DNA of 64,000 nt from NCBI GenBank assembly GCA_001898385.1, contig MKTT01000084.1, positions 1 through 64,000 of the forward strand, read 5' to 3'. Shown piece by piece: positions 33,587-41,062 of the stretch (its first letter is position 1; every line of letters starts with the position of its first letter). Below the pieces are notes generated by a model, which was not told where the DNA came from, ran no database searches, and worked only from the letters and a program-made list of their open reading frames with translations. Origin of the DNA: Planctomycetales bacterium 71-10. GTDB taxonomy: Bacteria > Planctomycetota > Planctomycetia > Isosphaerales > Isosphaeraceae. Made by a program: the position numbers and the translations under genes.

Positions 33587-34794
33587 CCGGAGAGCCTCCC
33601 GATCAGCTCGATCAGCGGCAGGAAGAAGGCCGCGGCCAGGATCAGCACCACGGCGCCGATCGTCCCGATCATCAGCGGCCAGAGCGCCTGGGCGATCAGG
33701 GCCCGCCGCAGGTTCGCGCGACGTTCGGCGGCGTCGGCCAGGTCGTTCATCGCCCAGGGGAGGTTGCCGACCGCCTGGGCCGTCGCCAGGACTTCGAATT
33801 CGACCGGCCGGATCAGCCCGCGGCGATACAGGGCCTCGCGCCAATCGGCGCCGCGCTTGACATCGTCCTCGGCCGCGGCGATCCGGCGGCGGATCCGCTC
33901 GGACGGGTAGCGGACGGCCAGCGTGTGCAGGCCGGCCTCCATCGGGCGGTTCGCCTCGGCGGTCATCGCCAGGGCCCGGAGGATCGCGCCGGCGTGACGC
34001 CGCCGCCCCAGCCCCGTCGGCAGCAGCGTCGCGGCCCCGCCCGTGGAGATCCGGGGGAGCACCAGGAACACCAGGGCCGTGAGCACCGGCAGGAGGATGA
34101 AGAGGAAGAAGGACTTCGCCAGGAAATGGGCGGCGTGGATCACCTGCACGGTGATGAACGGCAGCGGGACGCCGAAGTCCATGAAGATGGCCTCGAACTT
34201 CGGCAGGATGAAGTAGAGGACGAAGAAGACGATCCCCTGGCCGATCAGGAGCACGATCCCCAGGTAGCTCGCCTGCGAGGCCAACTCCTGGCCGGCGGCC
34301 GAACTCTGCGATTGCCGGGATGCGGCTCGCCGCAGGGCCTCGCCGAGGCGGCCGTTCTCCTCCCCGACCTCGACCATCATCGCCGCCTCCGCGGACGTCA
34401 GCCCGGGGACGGCCCGCAGGGCGTACGAGACGCCGGCCCCCTGGTCCAGCAAGGCCGCCAGCCGGATCATCCGGCGGCGGAAGGCCCCGCGATACTGCCC
34501 CGCGAACGCCTCCACGCTGGTCCCCAGCGGCATGCGATGATCCGAGGCGATCGCCAGCATCCACAGCAGGGCGTATCGCTGGGCGTCTCGGCTGCGGAGC
34601 CTCATGAAGACCGCGCCACCGACCGTCACGATCGTGAACACCACCAGCAGGACGACGGCCCAGGCGCCGATCCGGGCGTAGGCCCAGAAGAAGAGCGCCG
34701 CGCCGAAGACCAGCCCGAGCATGTGGCTGAGGCACCACGGCTCGTCGATCGGCGTCGGCCCGACCTTCGGCTCGCCACCGGGACCCCGGATCAT
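33583..34794 (-). CDS. GspF-like inner-membrane platform protein 3 (with extra N-terminal helices)
   Basis: 403 residues. Two hydrophobic helices at about 23-60 precede the usual GspF cytoplasmic helical domains. T2SS_F features: LGTSVEAFAGQYRGAF, VEVGEENGRLGEALRRAA and the second-half counterpart LATAQAVGNLPWAMNDLA, then the terminal membrane segment ending FLPLIELIGRLSG. The other two GspF-like proteins end in the same FLPL-x-x-L pattern. GGAGG precedes the ATG. It begins 1 base from the stop of the two-helix gene. The platform couples the GspE ATPase to pilin assembly. Confidence 0.88.
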   Translation of the reverse strand: MIRGPGGEPKVGPTPIDEPWCLSHMLGLVFGAALFFWAYARIGAWAVVLLVVFTIVTVGGAVFMRLRSRDAQRYALLWMLAIASDHRMPLGTSVEAFAGQYRGAFRRRMIRLAALLDQGAGVSYALRAVPGLTSAEAAMMVEVGEENGRLGEALRRAASRQSQSSAAGQELASQASYLGIVLLIGQGIVFFVLYFILPKFEAIFMDFGVPLPFITVQVIHAAHFLAKSFFLFILLPVLTALVFLVLPRISTGGAATLLPTGLGRRRHAGAILRALAMTAEANRPMEAGLHTLAVRYPSERIRRRIAAAEDDVKRGADWREALYRRGLIRPVEFEVLATAQAVGNLPWAMNDLADAAERRANLRRALIAQALWPLMIGTIGAVVLILAAAFFLPLIELIGRLSG

Positions 34795-34795
34795 G

Positions 34796-35041
34796 TCAAC
34801 GCCTCCGGATTTCTTCGTGCATGGCCGTGAGGGTCCCCAGGGCGATCAGCCCGACGGCCAGGCCGAGGGCCGCGAGGATGCCGATGAGCAGCTCGACCTC
34901 CGTGGCCCCCATCCTCGTCAGCGCCCTGAGGGCGAGGATCAGGACGGCCACGCCGACGATGTAGCTCCCGATCTGGGCGGCGCGGGCCGCCGCCAGGTCG
35001 CTCCACAGATGGAGCCTGGCCATTCGCATCAAGCTATTCAC
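34796..35041 (-). CDS. Small two-helix membrane protein in the pilus-like operon
   Basis: 81 residues from GTG (or an internal ATG four codons on). An amphipathic start (MRMARLHLWSDLAAARAAQI) is followed by two hydrophobic helices, about 24-42 and 50-72, and a short charged tail HEEIRRR. No family is recognised. Its 1-base distance to GspF-like gene 3 and 31-base distance to gene 2 place it firmly in the operon. It might be an accessory platform or assembly protein, an inference from position only. Confidence 0.7.
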   Translation of the reverse strand: MNSLMRMARLHLWSDLAAARAAQIGSYIVGVAVLILALRALTRMGATEVELLIGILAALGLAVGLIALGTLTAMHEEIRRR

Positions 35042-35072
35042 GATATCGGATCTCCGGATGATTCGCGGGCGT

Positions 35073-36230
35073 TCACCCCGACAACTTGCTGACCAGGGTT
35101 ATGAGCGGCAGGAAGAGGCCCAGGACCACGATGAACAGGCCGACGATCACCGCCAGGGCCGCCATGAAGGCCGCGGCGGCCCCGCCGAACGCCGCCTCGG
35201 CGCGGGATCGGGCCTGGAACGTCTCGCCGGCCATGTGCAAGACCTCGGCGATCGCCGCGCGGCCCTCGGCCCAGCGCAGGAGGCGGGGCAGGCCGTCGGG
35301 CATCGAGCGATGGATGGCCCGCAGGCCGTCGCGGTCGGCCCTCGCGTCGGCCGACGTCGGGCCGGTGCCCGAGAGGTCGACGGCCGGCCCTGGGACTTCC
35401 CCGGACATCGCCGCGGAGAGGCTCGCCCCCCGCTCGACGCCCCGGGCCACGGCGCGGCAGGCGCGTTCGACGTCGCTGTTCTCGACGGCCGCACCGGTCA
35501 GTCGCAGGGCCTCCGGCAGCGGGACGCGAGCCTCGATCAGCATGGCCAAGAGGTGGCAGAACTCGGCCCATGAGGTGTACTTCCAGAGCGTCCCGATCAC
35601 CGGGATCCGCGCGAACAGGCTGTTGCGCGCGGCCCGAGATGCGACCAGCCCGACGAACGCCCAGGCGAGGATCAGGACCAGGCACGCCGCGATGATCAGC
35701 GGTGCGAAGGTCCTCAGGGCGTGCGACATCATCAGAAGCGCTTTGGTCAGGCCCGGGAGCGGCACGCCGAAGTCGGCGAAGATGTGCTCGAACCGGTCCA
35801 TGAGGAGGGCGTCGAGCAGGGCGAACAGCCCCCCGGCCAGCCCCACGGCCAGGATCGGGTAGGCCAGCCCGGCCCAGAACGTGCGACGGAGATCCGAGCC
35901 GACCCGGGCGACGGCGGAGAACCGCCCCAGGACGTCGCCCAGGTCGCCCGACCGGACGCCGGCGCGGATCAGGCCGCGGAGGTAGGGCGGGACGCGCCCG
36001 GCCTCGTCCTCGACCGCCTCGTCCAGGGGCTCGCCGCGCTCCAGCGCGTCGGCCAGGTCGACCAGGGCGTCGCGGAACGCGCCGCGCGGAGACTCCTCGG
36101 CCAGGGCCCGCAGGCCAGGCCCCAGAGGCAGGCCCGAGGCCGAGACGCCCGCGACGTGCTGCGACAGCCGCGCCGACTCGTCCGCCGTCAACTCCCCGCC
36201 CCGACCCGACGTCGATCCAGACTCGCTCAT
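35073..36230 (-). CDS. GspF-like inner-membrane platform protein 2
   Basis: 385 residues. Two tandem T2SS_F repeats: first VPPYLRGLIRAGVRSGDLGD with the family Gly-x-x-SGxL pattern, then membrane helix (GLAYPILAVGLAGGLFALL) and IFADFGVPLPGLTKALL, then the second repeat with FCHLLAMLIEARVPLPEAL and a final helix ending FLPLITLVSKLSG. About 50 residues of the second repeat (near 300-330, DLSGTGPTSADARADRDGL) are an insertion. GGAGGG precedes the ATG. It is the middle of three GspF-like genes served by a single ATPase gene. Confidence 0.88.
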   Translation of the reverse strand: MSESGSTSGRGGELTADESARLSQHVAGVSASGLPLGPGLRALAEESPRGAFRDALVDLADALERGEPLDEAVEDEAGRVPPYLRGLIRAGVRSGDLGDVLGRFSAVARVGSDLRRTFWAGLAYPILAVGLAGGLFALLDALLMDRFEHIFADFGVPLPGLTKALLMMSHALRTFAPLIIAACLVLILAWAFVGLVASRAARNSLFARIPVIGTLWKYTSWAEFCHLLAMLIEARVPLPEALRLTGAAVENSDVERACRAVARGVERGASLSAAMSGEVPGPAVDLSGTGPTSADARADRDGLRAIHRSMPDGLPRLLRWAEGRAAIAEVLHMAGETFQARSRAEAAFGGAAAAFMAALAVIVGLFIVVLGLFLPLITLVSKLSG

Positions 36231-36282
36231 GGCCCCCTCCGACTCACGACGATCGCCGCGCCCCCGCCGCCCCGCCGACGGC

Positions 36283-37365
36283 TCACGGCCCCGCCAGCTC
36301 GTTCAGCAGGCCCGAGAGCGGCAGGAAGAGGGTCGCCGCATACAGCAAGGTCGCCGAGGCTCCGACCGTCGCCACGATCAGCGAGGGGAGCAGCACGCGC
36401 AGCTTCACCGCGCTCAGCGAGGCCCGGGAGCGGTACATCGGGACGAGGTTCCGGAGCGCCTGCACGACGGACCCCTCCGTCGACCCGTGCGCCAGGACCC
36501 ACCGGAGCATGGGCGAGAACGCCCGGAACGCGCCGCCGGCCACCGCCTGCTGCGCCGATCGGCCCCGCTCCAGCTCGGCGGCCACGGCGCGGGCTTCGGC
36601 GACCAGACGGGCGTCACCCGTGGCCTCGGCCGCGAGCGTCATCGCCCTCGGATAGGCGACTCGATTCTCCAGCAGCAGGGCGAGCAACTCGGCGAAGCCC
36701 GCCGAGCGGTGGTCTCGCACCAGCGACCGCATCCAGGGGAAGAGCGCCAGGAAGTTCCACGACCGTCCGTCGAACCGAGCCGCCCGGCCCGAACGGACCC
36801 AGGCGACCCCCAGCCCGACCAGCGCAAGCGGCCAGATCGGCCACCAGAGCCAGGCCGTCTCGCCGAGCCGTTCCACCAACCTCATCGCGCGGGTCGTCGG
36901 CAGGCCCAGCGATGCGAAGGCCGAGGCGAGCCTCGGGGCGAACGCGACCACCAGGCCGACGAACAGGGCGTAGGCGACCGTCGCCACGATGAGCGGATAC
37001 CACAGGGCCAGCGCCACGGAGTCCCTCGCGTCGGCGAACCCGCGGAGGTAGCGCGAGACGCCCGCCAGGGCCGCGGGCAGGTCGCCCGACCTCGAGCCCG
37101 CCTCGACGACCGCCCGATATAGCGGCGGCATCGCCGCCCCCTCGGCGTCCAGCGCCTCCGACAGGCTCGCTCCCGCCTGCATGCGGCCGGCGAGCCCCTC
37201 CGCCAGGCCGCCGATCCGGCCCGGCAACTCCGCCCCGGACCGTCCCAGGCCCGCCTCCAGCGGCGAGCCGGCCCGCACCAGCGCCGCGATCTCCTCGTTG
37301 AGCGCGATCAACTCCTCGACCGTCACCGGCCGACCGCCTGCGCCTCCCGGACCGTTGACCGCCAT
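36283..37365 (-). CDS. GspF-like inner-membrane platform protein 1
   Basis: 360 residues. T2SS_F features: MPPLYRAVVEAGSRSGDLPAAL in the first cytoplasmic repeat, a membrane pair (LWYPLIVATVAYALFVGLVV and WLWWPIWPLALVGLGVAWV), then ELLALLLENRVAYPRAMTLA in the second repeat and a terminal helix ending FLPLSGLLNELAGP. AGGAGG precedes the ATG. Upstream lies an 86-base gap with a promoter candidate and a striking inverted repeat, so this gene may start a regulated sub-operon separate from gspE. Confidence 0.87.
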   Translation of the reverse strand: MAVNGPGGAGGRPVTVEELIALNEEIAALVRAGSPLEAGLGRSGAELPGRIGGLAEGLAGRMQAGASLSEALDAEGAAMPPLYRAVVEAGSRSGDLPAALAGVSRYLRGFADARDSVALALWYPLIVATVAYALFVGLVVAFAPRLASAFASLGLPTTRAMRLVERLGETAWLWWPIWPLALVGLGVAWVRSGRAARFDGRSWNFLALFPWMRSLVRDHRSAGFAELLALLLENRVAYPRAMTLAAEATGDARLVAEARAVAAELERGRSAQQAVAGGAFRAFSPMLRWVLAHGSTEGSVVQALRNLVPMYRSRASLSAVKLRVLLPSLIVATVGASATLLYAATLFLPLSGLLNELAGP

Positions 37366-37382
37366 CGCCGCGCCCCTCCTAC

Positions 37383-37430
37383 GACAACTGTGACAGAATC
37401 AGGTCTATCACAATTGTCCCAGGCCGTCAA
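37383..37430 (-). promoter_or_regulatory. Promoter candidate with 11-bp inverted repeat upstream of GspF-like gene 1
   Basis: GACAACTGTGA (37383-37393) and TCACAATTGTC (37408-37418) pair at 10 of 11 positions around a 14-base spacer. On the minus strand TTGACG (complement of 37425-37430) lies 17 bases before TAGACC, with a TGn extension, so the repeat covers the core promoter. The AT-rich character is unusual here. Operator role is inferred. Confidence 0.5.
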
Positions 37431-37450
37431 TCGGCGGGCGGCGGAAAATC

Positions 37451-38668
37451 TTACGATTGTCGGAAGGTGCGGTCGGACATGCCGAGGACGCGCCGGACCT
37501 CGGCGGGGGAGGTGCAGCCTTCCTCGACGGCGGCGCGGGCCCGGTCCCACCGCGTGGCCATGCCGGCCTCGACGGCGATCGCCTCCAGCCGGCGGACGTC
37601 GGCGCGGTCGAGCGCGGCGCGGCCGAGATCGCCGTCGAGCGGCGGGAGCATCTCGGCGAGGACGACGCGGCCGGCATAGCCGGTCCCGCGGCATGCGGGG
37701 CAGCCGACCGCGACGCGAGCGGAGGCGGCGGGGAGGCCGAGGAGTTCGGCCGGTCCGGCGGCGGGACGGGAGCATTCGGGGCAGAGCCGGCGGGCGAGCC
37801 GAAGGGCGACTACGCCGAGGAGTCCGCTGCGGATCGCGTAGGGCTCGATGCCCATGTCGAGCAGCCGGCCGACGACCTCGCACGCGCCGCCGGCGTGGAA
37901 GGTGGTGAGGGTGAGGTGGCCGGTGAGGGCGGCCTGGAGGGTGGTCTCGGCGGTGGCGCGGTCGCGGATCTCGCCGACGGCGAGGACCTCCGGGTCCTGC
38001 CGCAGCAGGGCGCGGAGGCCGGCCTCCAGCGTCAGGCCGGCGGCCGGGTTCACCTGCGACTGGGACACGCCTTCGAGGGAGGATTCGATCGGGTCTTCGA
38101 GGGTCGCCAGGCTGCGACGGCCCTCGGTCCGGCGGGCCAGCTCGCGGAGGCAGGCGTAGATGGTGGTGGTCTTGCCGCTCCCCGACGGGCCGGCCAGGAT
38201 GATCGCTCCGGACGTCTCGTCGAGCCAGCGCGAGAGGGCGTCGCGGATCTCGGCCGGGAAGCCGAGGTCGTCGAGCACGAGGAACCGGCCGGGGCCGGCG
38301 AAGAGGCGGACGACGGCCTTCTCGCCGTGGAGGGTGGGGAAGGTGGAGAGCCGCATCTCGACGCCCCCGGGCACGCGGCGGAGGCGGCCTTCCTGGGGGA
38401 CGTCGGTCTTGTACGTCAGCAACTCCGCCAGCACCTTCAGCCGGGCGACGACGTTGGGCGCGCCCGCCTTCGGCAGCACGGCGACGCGATGCAGAACCCC
38501 GTCGACCCGCCAGCGGAGGTCGAGCCCGCCCTCGACGGGATGGACGTGGACGTCGCTCGCCCCGGCCGTCACGGCCGCGGCGAGCAGGGCGTCGACCACG
38601 GCGGTGGCGTACTGCGAGGCCGAGGGATCGAGCGACTTCAGGCCGTCGGCCAGCGGATTCTCGGCCAC
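37451..38668 (-). CDS. GspE/PilB-type assembly ATPase
   Basis: 405 residues from GTG. Walker A GPSGSGKTT at 160-168, Asp box TLEDPIE at 189-195, Walker B LAVGEIRD at 229-236 and His box LTTFHAG follow in order. The zinc-binding tetracysteine is present as CPEC (296-299) and CPAC (323-326). The N2-like domain ASDVHVHPVEGGLDLRWRVDG is at 37-57. The first N1 domain of GspE/PilB is missing, so the protein is shorter than usual (about 500-570). It powers pseudopilus extension; it is the only such ATPase here for three GspF-like proteins. Confidence 0.93.
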   Translation of the reverse strand: MAENPLADGLKSLDPSASQYATAVVDALLAAAVTAGASDVHVHPVEGGLDLRWRVDGVLHRVAVLPKAGAPNVVARLKVLAELLTYKTDVPQEGRLRRVPGGVEMRLSTFPTLHGEKAVVRLFAGPGRFLVLDDLGFPAEIRDALSRWLDETSGAIILAGPSGSGKTTTIYACLRELARRTEGRRSLATLEDPIESSLEGVSQSQVNPAAGLTLEAGLRALLRQDPEVLAVGEIRDRATAETTLQAALTGHLTLTTFHAGGACEVVGRLLDMGIEPYAIRSGLLGVVALRLARRLCPECSRPAAGPAELLGLPAASARVAVGCPACRGTGYAGRVVLAEMLPPLDGDLGRAALDRADVRRLEAIAVEAGMATRWDRARAAVEEGCTSPAEVRRVLGMSDRTFRQS

Positions 38669-38674
38669 GTCGGT

Positions 38675-38845
38675 TCACCCCCGCCCGCCTTCGCAACACG
38701 TCTCGCAGATGGTCCGGCAGCGCGAGCATACCAGCTTGCCGCGGATCTCCACCAGCCTCCCCCCGCAGGCCGGGCAGGCGGGCCGGCAGGCGACTGGATC
38801 GGGAGGTGGGGGCGGAGCGGGGCGTTGGGGCTCGTCGTCGGGCAT
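38675..38845 (-). CDS. Zinc-ribbon microprotein
   Basis: 56 residues. A Pro-rich N-terminus is followed by CPACGGRLVEIRGKLVCSRC (residues 24-43), a classical CxxC-x15-CxxC zinc ribbon, then TICETCCEGG. The ATG has GGAGG 6 bases upstream. It ends 6 bases before the GTG of the GspE gene and begins 29 after the GT39-like gene stop on the same strand. It is therefore part of the transcription unit. Its role is unknown; it may bind nucleic acid or a protein partner. Confidence 0.75.
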   Translation of the reverse strand: MPDDEPQRPAPPPPPDPVACRPACPACGGRLVEIRGKLVCSRCRTICETCCEGGRG

Positions 38846-38874
38846 GGCGGCCTCCGGGATCGACCTCGTCGCGC

Positions 38875-41001
38875 TCAGGGGCCCGACGCCGCGGGGGCCT
38901 TGAAGACGTCCGCGGCGCGGGCGACGTCGTCCGCCGTCAGGTGATATAGATCAATCGAGTGGCCGATGCGACGCTCCGGGCGGAACAGGCGGAAGTAGCC
39001 GTAGACGTCGGGCTCGGACGACCAGGCGGGGGCCCAGACTTCCTGGAAGTGTGGCGTTGGGTCGTAGAACCGCCACTTCAGGCCGTGGACGAGCGTCGCG
39101 CTCACGGCGTACCAGCCGGGCTTCAACTCGGTCGCCGGTCCGGTCAGGCGCGCGAGCTGGAGGGGGTTCGCCGCGGCGTCCATGCGGTTGAGCGTCCCCG
39201 GCCGCGGCGGGGGCAGGAACCAGTCGAAGCGGTCGCCGCGCAGGGTGAAAATGCTCGGATTGATCTGGCCGAAGTACGCCAGGCCGATCGGCTCGCCCGG
39301 GATGTTCTCGCGGCACCATTCCCGCAGGTCGATGAGGTCCTGGCCCCAGTCCAGGTTGCTGTCGATGAGCCGCGGCGGCGTCCGGTCAGGTCCGCCGGAG
39401 ACCGCGTTGAAGTACGCGAGGTAGCTCGGGTGGATCATGAGCGTCGCGGCGACCGTCAGCACGAGGCAGACGACGATCCCAGCCCGCGCGATCGACCTCG
39501 CCCGGCCCGCCAGTCTCTCGGCCCAAGGCACGAGCTTCCCCGCCTGGATGTAGAGGTATGGGAAGACGGCCAGGATGTAGCGCAGGCCGAGGTTGATGTC
39601 GGTCAGGAACGACATGGCGAACAGGATGACCGTCGGGACCGCCCAGAGGGCGATCTCGTCGGCCCAGCCCTCGCGAGAGCGACGGCCGACGACCAGCAGC
39701 GCCAGCGACGCCATCAGGATCAGCAGCGTCCCCTCGGGGACCTTGTACGCGAGCGTCGCCAGGTAGTAATACCACCAGCCCGATCCGCGGATCTCGCCGT
39801 TCAGGTAGACGAGGTAGCCGCCGACCGAGCGGTCGGGTGACGCGGCCAGGCGTCGGGCGGTCTCGACGTCTCCCGCGGCCAAGGCCCGCGAGGCTTCCAT
39901 GAATCGGAGGGGGATGCCGTCGGCCTCGATCTTCTGCTCGTCGAAGCCCAGGAGGTAATGCTCGGGCAGGGGGCTCGGGAACCTTTCGAGGAACGTACCG
40001 CGGAAGCGATTCTCCGCGAACGGCCAGAGCATGCGGAACAGCGGGTTCTCCGACGTCGGGGCCGATCGAATCCCCCCCGGCGGCGTCGTGGTCAGGCTGG
40101 AGGAGGCGAACTCGAAGCTCCCGAGCGGTTTGCCGACTCCCTCGAAAAGATAACCGAAGTCGATCGTCAGGACGCTCAGCGCGACCACCAGCGCCGCGTG
40201 GCCGAGCCCCAGCCCGATCCTCCGCCCCCATTGCCCCTCGGCCGGGACGAGCGCGAGCCGGACGGCCCAGAGGAAAGGCCAGACGAAATACAGCAGGAGC
40301 ATGCTGAACTTGCTGAGTTGCGCCAGGCCGAGCGCCACGCCGGCGACGGCGGCGCGGCCCCAGGACGGCCGCCGCAGGTAGAGCCAGAACAGGAACGTCG
40401 CCCCGGCGCCGATGGCCGTCGACCCAAGGTCGGTCGTCACCAGGCGGCCATGGGCCAGGACGTTGGGACAGAAGCACCACAAGGCCAGGCTGAGGAGGCC
40501 GGCCGTCGCCCCGTAGAGCCGGGACGACCAGGCGAACACGACCAACCCACCCAGGATCGAGAACAGGGGCATGACCATCCGGGCGAGGTCGAACAGCTCG
40601 AAGTAGCGATCGGCGTTCGCGTAGGCGAAGTCCTGCGAGAAGTTCAACTGCGCCGGCTCGCGCTGCGTCCACGCCCGACGCTGGTAGAGCGGCTCCAGGA
40701 CCGGATTCGCCAGCCACACCGGCAGCGCCGCGACCATCTTCACCAGCGGCGGATTGTGGCGGTACAGGCGGAACGTATGCTTGTCCCAGTACGTCACCCC
40801 GGCCGGGAGGTGCGCGACCTCGTCGACCGTGGCGTTCTCGGAGAACAGGCTGCGCTCGGCCAGCGCCATGTGGACGCCCAGGATCGCCGCGACCGCCAGG
40901 CCGATCCAGAACGCCCGCCGCGGGCCGGGCGAGGGCGGGGGGATCTCGACGACAGGCGTTTCGACGGGGGCTGCGGCCTGGGGGCGGGGCTTGCGGGCCA
41001 A
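38875..41001 (-). CDS. GT39-like membrane glycosyltransferase (PMT/ArnT fold)
   Basis: 708 residues with about twelve membrane helices beginning FWIGLAVAAILGVHMALAE. The first periplasmic loop holds the acidic motif TVDEVAHLPAG expected of the DxD/DE catalytic site in GT-C enzymes, with RLYRHNPPLVKMVAALPVWL next. A C-terminal soluble domain (about 540-690) contains LIDSNLDWGQDLIDLREW, an Asp-rich stretch found in this planctomycete family. Such enzymes transfer a sugar from polyprenyl phosphate to protein or lipid. Lying directly upstream of the zinc-ribbon and GspE genes on the same strand, it may glycosylate the pilins, an inference. Confidence 0.82.
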   Translation of the reverse strand: MARKPRPQAAAPVETPVVEIPPPSPGPRRAFWIGLAVAAILGVHMALAERSLFSENATVDEVAHLPAGVTYWDKHTFRLYRHNPPLVKMVAALPVWLANPVLEPLYQRRAWTQREPAQLNFSQDFAYANADRYFELFDLARMVMPLFSILGGLVVFAWSSRLYGATAGLLSLALWCFCPNVLAHGRLVTTDLGSTAIGAGATFLFWLYLRRPSWGRAAVAGVALGLAQLSKFSMLLLYFVWPFLWAVRLALVPAEGQWGRRIGLGLGHAALVVALSVLTIDFGYLFEGVGKPLGSFEFASSSLTTTPPGGIRSAPTSENPLFRMLWPFAENRFRGTFLERFPSPLPEHYLLGFDEQKIEADGIPLRFMEASRALAAGDVETARRLAASPDRSVGGYLVYLNGEIRGSGWWYYYLATLAYKVPEGTLLILMASLALLVVGRRSREGWADEIALWAVPTVILFAMSFLTDINLGLRYILAVFPYLYIQAGKLVPWAERLAGRARSIARAGIVVCLVLTVAATLMIHPSYLAYFNAVSGGPDRTPPRLIDSNLDWGQDLIDLREWCRENIPGEPIGLAYFGQINPSIFTLRGDRFDWFLPPPRPGTLNRMDAAANPLQLARLTGPATELKPGWYAVSATLVHGLKWRFYDPTPHFQEVWAPAWSSEPDVYGYFRLFRPERRIGHSIDLYHLTADDVARAADVFKAPAASGP

Positions 41002-41031
41002 GCGGAGGCTCCTCGGATGGCGGGGCTGCGC

Positions 41032-41054
41032 CCCCTCTCCCGCCGGGAGAGGGG
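41032..41054 (-). terminator. Perfect 10-bp hairpin, REP-like sequence, after xylB
   Basis: CCCCTCTCCC (41032-41041), loop GCC, GGGAGAGGGG (41045-41054). It lies 8 bases past the xylB stop and 30 before the GT39-like start. The CCCTCTCCC-GGGAGAGGG pattern is like dispersed hairpins in many GC-rich genomes, an impression from memory. No T-run. Confidence 0.6.
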
Positions 41055-41062
41055 AATTGGGG

